A stretch of DNA of 15,779 nucleotides from Oscillospiraceae bacterium (GTDB lineage: Bacteria > Bacillota > Clostridia > Oscillospirales > Oscillospiraceae): assembly GCA_016296635.1 (NCBI GenBank), contig JAEDIZ010000049.1:1-15779 (forward strand), read 5' to 3'. Position 1 is the stretch's first letter. Each line of letters begins with the position of its first letter. Positions 13,481 to 15,779 of the stretch are shown here, piece after piece. Position numbers and translations under genes: made by a program. A model generated the notes under the pieces. It made no database searches, was not told the DNA's origin, and was given only the letters and a program-made list of their open reading frames with translations.

Positions 13481-14914
13481 TCAGCGCAGCTTCTTCCAGC
13501 TCTCATGGCTACCGCTCTTGGTGTAGGTGTGGCTATTGGTCGCCTCCTGCACGTCGAGATAGTACCATGCGTTGACGTTTGCGTTGTCGCGCCAGGTCTT
13601 CATGCCGGACAGCAGATCGTCTGCCGATTTCGGCGTGCGGCCCAATGCGCGGTTGATCATCGCCATCATTTCGGCGCGGGTAATCGTTGCGTCGGGACGG
13701 AACGAGCCGTCGGGATAGCCGTTGATCCAGCCCATTTTCGCGCAGACAGCGATTTCATCAGATGCCCAATGTCTTGCAGAGACATCGTTGAAGGAGTTTG
13801 CAGCACTCTTGATGTCCGCAAACTGCGCCAGCATTGCAGCAAGCTCTGCGCGCGTGATTGCCTCATTCGGACGGAACTTGCCGTTCGTTCTGGTGTCGAC
13901 GATCACGCCGGCGTTTTCAAGCGTTGCAACGTAGAGGTTGAACCAGTCGCCGCGGACAACATCGCTAAACGAGCATTTGGTCGTTTCATACGTCTTGACA
14001 CAATCTGCGTCCATGACGCGATAGAGGATTGCAGCCACTTCTGCGCGCGTCACATCGCCGGTGGGCTTTACCGTGCCGTCGGGATAGCCGTTGACGAAGG
14101 CGAAATGATCTTCTGTGTTAAACTTCAGAGAATCATCCTTCTTCGTCGGGGTCGGAACATAGGTAGACTCTCCGCCAGTGCTGACCTTGGTCCAGTTGGG
14201 GGTAAAGGTAACGTCGCTCGCCGGCTTGTAGCGGTTGCCCGCCTTATAGCGTGTGGACTCGCCGCCGATGCTCCAGTGGGTAAAGGTGTAGCCGGACTTT
14301 TCGGGACCGTCGGGGAGTGTGATAGACTCGCCCGCCTTCACGGTCAGGGTCTTATAGACTCCGCCATTGCCGTCGCTGAAGGTAGCAGTGAACTTCTGCT
14401 CCTGCACGCTGCCGATGCTCACATGCAGATTCTGCGTCGAAGCGCCGTATGCCACATTCTCGAGATCTGCAGCAATCGCGTTGACGTTGGCGACCGTCGT
14501 CTCACCGCTGGTCGCGATGACCTTCAACTGGAAGGTGCCGATTTCAGCGGGCGTCGTGCCGTGCGTATGGGTCGTTATGGTGTTGAAAAACACATAACGC
14601 TTGCCGTTCAAACGCTCCTGGAGCGTGGTCGTGTAGTCCGTGAAGCCGTCGCTCGGCTTGTTGCTGTCTGCAACGAACTCAAAGAAGTTATGATCGTAAT
14701 AGATCTCATTCTGAGTCACGCTCACGGTACACTCTTCGCTCGCGGACAGCTTGTAGCTGACTGTGATCACATCACCGTTCTGGACGACAATGTCGTTGCT
14801 CCCGTTAGAGCTGAGGTCGTACTTCATGGTAATGTCGGCGGTTGCTGCAAATACTGTTGCTGAAAGCGTAAACATCAGCGCCAGCACAAGCAGCATGGAA
14901 ATTGTTTTTTTCAT
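13481..14914 (-). CDS. Cell-surface protein: cohesin-like module, B-repeat-like module and three SLH repeats
   Basis: A 477-aa secreted protein. A signal peptide at 1-23 ends in VFA. Residues about 27-168 form a beta-rich module with a cohesin-like pattern (NGDVITVSYKL, a 'YYDHNFFEFV' strand, 'IGTFQLKVIA'). Residues about 175-242 look like an InlB B-repeat/Listeria-Bacteroides repeat (GYTFTHWSIGG... then FTPNW). Residues 265-425 hold three SLH repeats (NGYPDG/TRAE, FRPN/TRAE, FNDV...NGYPDG/TRAE), which bind secondary cell-wall polymer and anchor the protein to the surface. ATG 14914 has AAAGGAG at good spacing. The upstream gene ends 37 bp away without a terminator, so they form one operon. 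If the first module is a true cohesin, the protein is an anchoring scaffoldin for the dockerin protein next door. The SLH call is firm and the cohesin call is tentative. Confidence 0.88.
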   Translation of the reverse strand: MKKTISMLLVLALMFTLSATVFAATADITMKYDLSSNGSNDIVVQNGDVITVSYKLSASEECTVSVTQNEIYYDHNFFEFVADSNKPSDGFTDYTTTLQERLNGKRYVFFNTITTHTHGTTPAEIGTFQLKVIATSGETTVANVNAIAADLENVAYGASTQNLHVSIGSVQEQKFTATFSDGNGGVYKTLTVKAGESITLPDGPEKSGYTFTHWSIGGESTRYKAGNRYKPASDVTFTPNWTKVSTGGESTYVPTPTKKDDSLKFNTEDHFAFVNGYPDGTVKPTGDVTRAEVAAILYRVMDADCVKTYETTKCSFSDVVRGDWFNLYVATLENAGVIVDTRTNGKFRPNEAITRAELAAMLAQFADIKSAANSFNDVSARHWASDEIAVCAKMGWINGYPDGSFRPDATITRAEMMAMINRALGRTPKSADDLLSGMKTWRDNANVNAWYYLDVQEATNSHTYTKSGSHESWKKLR

Positions 14915-14951
14915 TGTGACTCCTTTCCGGGCCGTTTTGAGGCACAGGGAC

Positions 14952-15779
14952 TTACTTCAGATACTCTGCCTTGATCGCGCCGAAGTCTTTGATGTCAACG
15001 TGCTTGTCGTGGTTGACGTCCGCTTCGAGAACGATCGACACGTAGTTCGTCATATAGGTTTCATTTGCATTGTACACAGCGACGACCGCGACAGCGTCAC
15101 GCAGGTCGACCGAGCCGGACTTGTTTACGTCCAGATCGTTGCATTTCAGCTTCTCGACGACCGGAGTTGTTCCGGCAGCGATCTTCGTTTGATCCGCTTC
15201 GCCCTCGACGACCAGCGCGTAGACATGAGTGTAGCTAGTCTCGCTCTCTTCAGTCTTGTACTTATAGCCGGCGGTAGTCACGTCGTACATGGCAGTGCCG
15301 TCATAGGTGAAGGTCGCGTTGCCGTCGGTGTAAACCAGAACGAGGGAATAGCCAGGCACATATTCCTTAACCGTCTCAACCACAAACGCGGGGGCCGAGA
15401 TCGTCAGTTTGGCTGTCGTGACTGTGACTTTATAGTTTGCGTTCGCGGTGTAGCTTGCGCTGATCTCATACTGACCTGCGGTTTCGCCCGGCTCACGCGT
15501 GTAGATGATCGTGCCGAGATCGTTCTCGCTCACCAGACCCGTTACGGTTGCGGTAAACTTGGGGTCGGTGTCGCCGATGCTCTTGCTCTGTGCGTCAATT
15601 GTGATGGTGACAGCCTTCTGGGCAATGGTGATGGTGTTGCTGCCGGCCACGGTGGTATAGCCGTGCTTTTCGACCTTCCAGTAGACGGTCTTGGTGCCGG
15701 CATCGGTCAGCGTGAGAGCGGTCGCGCTGTATTCGCCGTTCTTGGTTTCGCTGTAGGTGACAGCTGCACCATCGGGTGC
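14952..15779 (-). CDS. Extracellular MBG-domain protein with C-terminal dockerin-like module (5' end outside window)
   Basis: The frame is open to the window edge, giving the last 275 residues of a larger secreted protein. In order: a beta-rich repeat unit at the edge ('GTKTVYWKVEKHGY...'), an MBG-type domain ('KAVTITIDAQSKSIGDTDPKF' through 'NYKVTVTTAKLTI'), a unique beta-rich part, and a C-terminal dockerin type I-like module. The dockerin shows two calcium-loop motifs, D-V-N-K-S-G-S-V-D-L-R-D and D-V-N-H-D-K-H-V-D-I-K-D, each with Asp/Asn at loop positions 1, 3, 9 and 12 and a Ser or Asp at 5. Dockerins bind cohesins on scaffoldins. The next gene carries a cohesin-like module and SLH repeats, which suggests docking on the cell surface. 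The catalytic or binding part, if any, lies beyond the window. Confidence 0.85.
   Translation of the reverse strand, partial: APDGAAVTYSETKNGEYSATALTLTDAGTKTVYWKVEKHGYTTVAGSNTITIAQKAVTITIDAQSKSIGDTDPKFTATVTGLVSENDLGTIIYTREPGETAGQYEISASYTANANYKVTVTTAKLTISAPAFVVETVKEYVPGYSLVLVYTDGNATFTYDGTAMYDVTTAGYKYKTEESETSYTHVYALVVEGEADQTKIAAGTTPVVEKLKCNDLDVNKSGSVDLRDAVAVVAVYNANETYMTNYVSIVLEADVNHDKHVDIKDFGAIKAEYLK

Noticed and set aside
13382..14863. A 493-codon plus-strand ORF antisense to the SLH gene
   Set aside because: It lies fully opposite a minus-strand gene with signal peptide, SLH repeats and a good ribosome site. The plus translation is Val/Arg/Cys-rich without any family pattern.
1..15779. CRISPR array
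   Set aside because: No regularly spaced direct repeats of 20-40 bp were seen, and no cas genes are present.

Overview
The window looks like a chromosomal segment of a Gram-positive, anaerobic, gut-type Clostridia bacterium, probably of the Oscillospiraceae/Ruminococcaceae. The evidence is strong AGGAGG-type ribosome binding sites, short intergenic hairpin terminators, a lipoprotein plus MBOAT/DHHW exopolysaccharide-modification cassette, large serine recombinases of the Firmicutes type, and a surface-protein pair in which one gene ends in a dockerin-like module and the next combines a cohesin-like module with three S-layer homology (SLH) repeats. This placement is inferred from gene families, since no rRNA or complete tRNA is present.

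Layout. Positions 1-75 hold the 3' end of a tRNA, probably tRNA-Gly, and a terminator. Positions 81-3180 (minus strand) hold a three-gene operon: a small lipoprotein, an AlgI-like MBOAT O-acyltransferase and a DHHW/AlgX-like membrane-anchored protein. Positions 3311-5061 hold small accessory genes: a 68-aa protein, a GNAT-like acetyltransferase with its own promoter, a remnant of a DUF1016 (YhcG) N-terminal domain, and a divergent 88-aa plus-strand protein. Positions 5085-7442 hold a TPR protein, a DUF4313 protein and a metallophosphoesterase (all minus).

Positions 7439-11372 hold the most distinctive block: a full-length large serine recombinase (522 aa), a recombinase-domain protein with no catalytic domain (247 aa) and a second full-length large serine recombinase (541 aa). 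They lie in one tightly overlapping operon that continues by an ATGA overlap into the metallophosphoesterase. Upstream are a 46-aa ORF, a gene-poor stretch with GC-rich hairpins, a sigma-70 region-4-like HTH protein, and an unusually structured 470-bp intergenic region. That region carries a 54-bp nested palindrome, repeats of CTTTTGAAATTTTG and a possible small RNA. A divergent XRE-type regulator follows on the plus strand.

Positions 13481-15779 (minus) hold the SLH/cohesin-like gene and, directly upstream and open at the window edge, the MBG/dockerin protein.

Interpretation. The stretch from about 3.4 to 13.4 kb looks like a mobile or formerly mobile island inserted between two host surface-function loci. 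The recombinase trio would provide excision and integration, and the XRE and sigma-like HTH proteins would control it. The rest looks like cargo or decay debris. No conjugation, relaxase or phage structural genes are in the window and I could not identify the ends of the element, so this is inference. The flanking surface loci suggest a cell-envelope polysaccharide O-acetylation system on one side and a cell-surface protein-docking system on the other.
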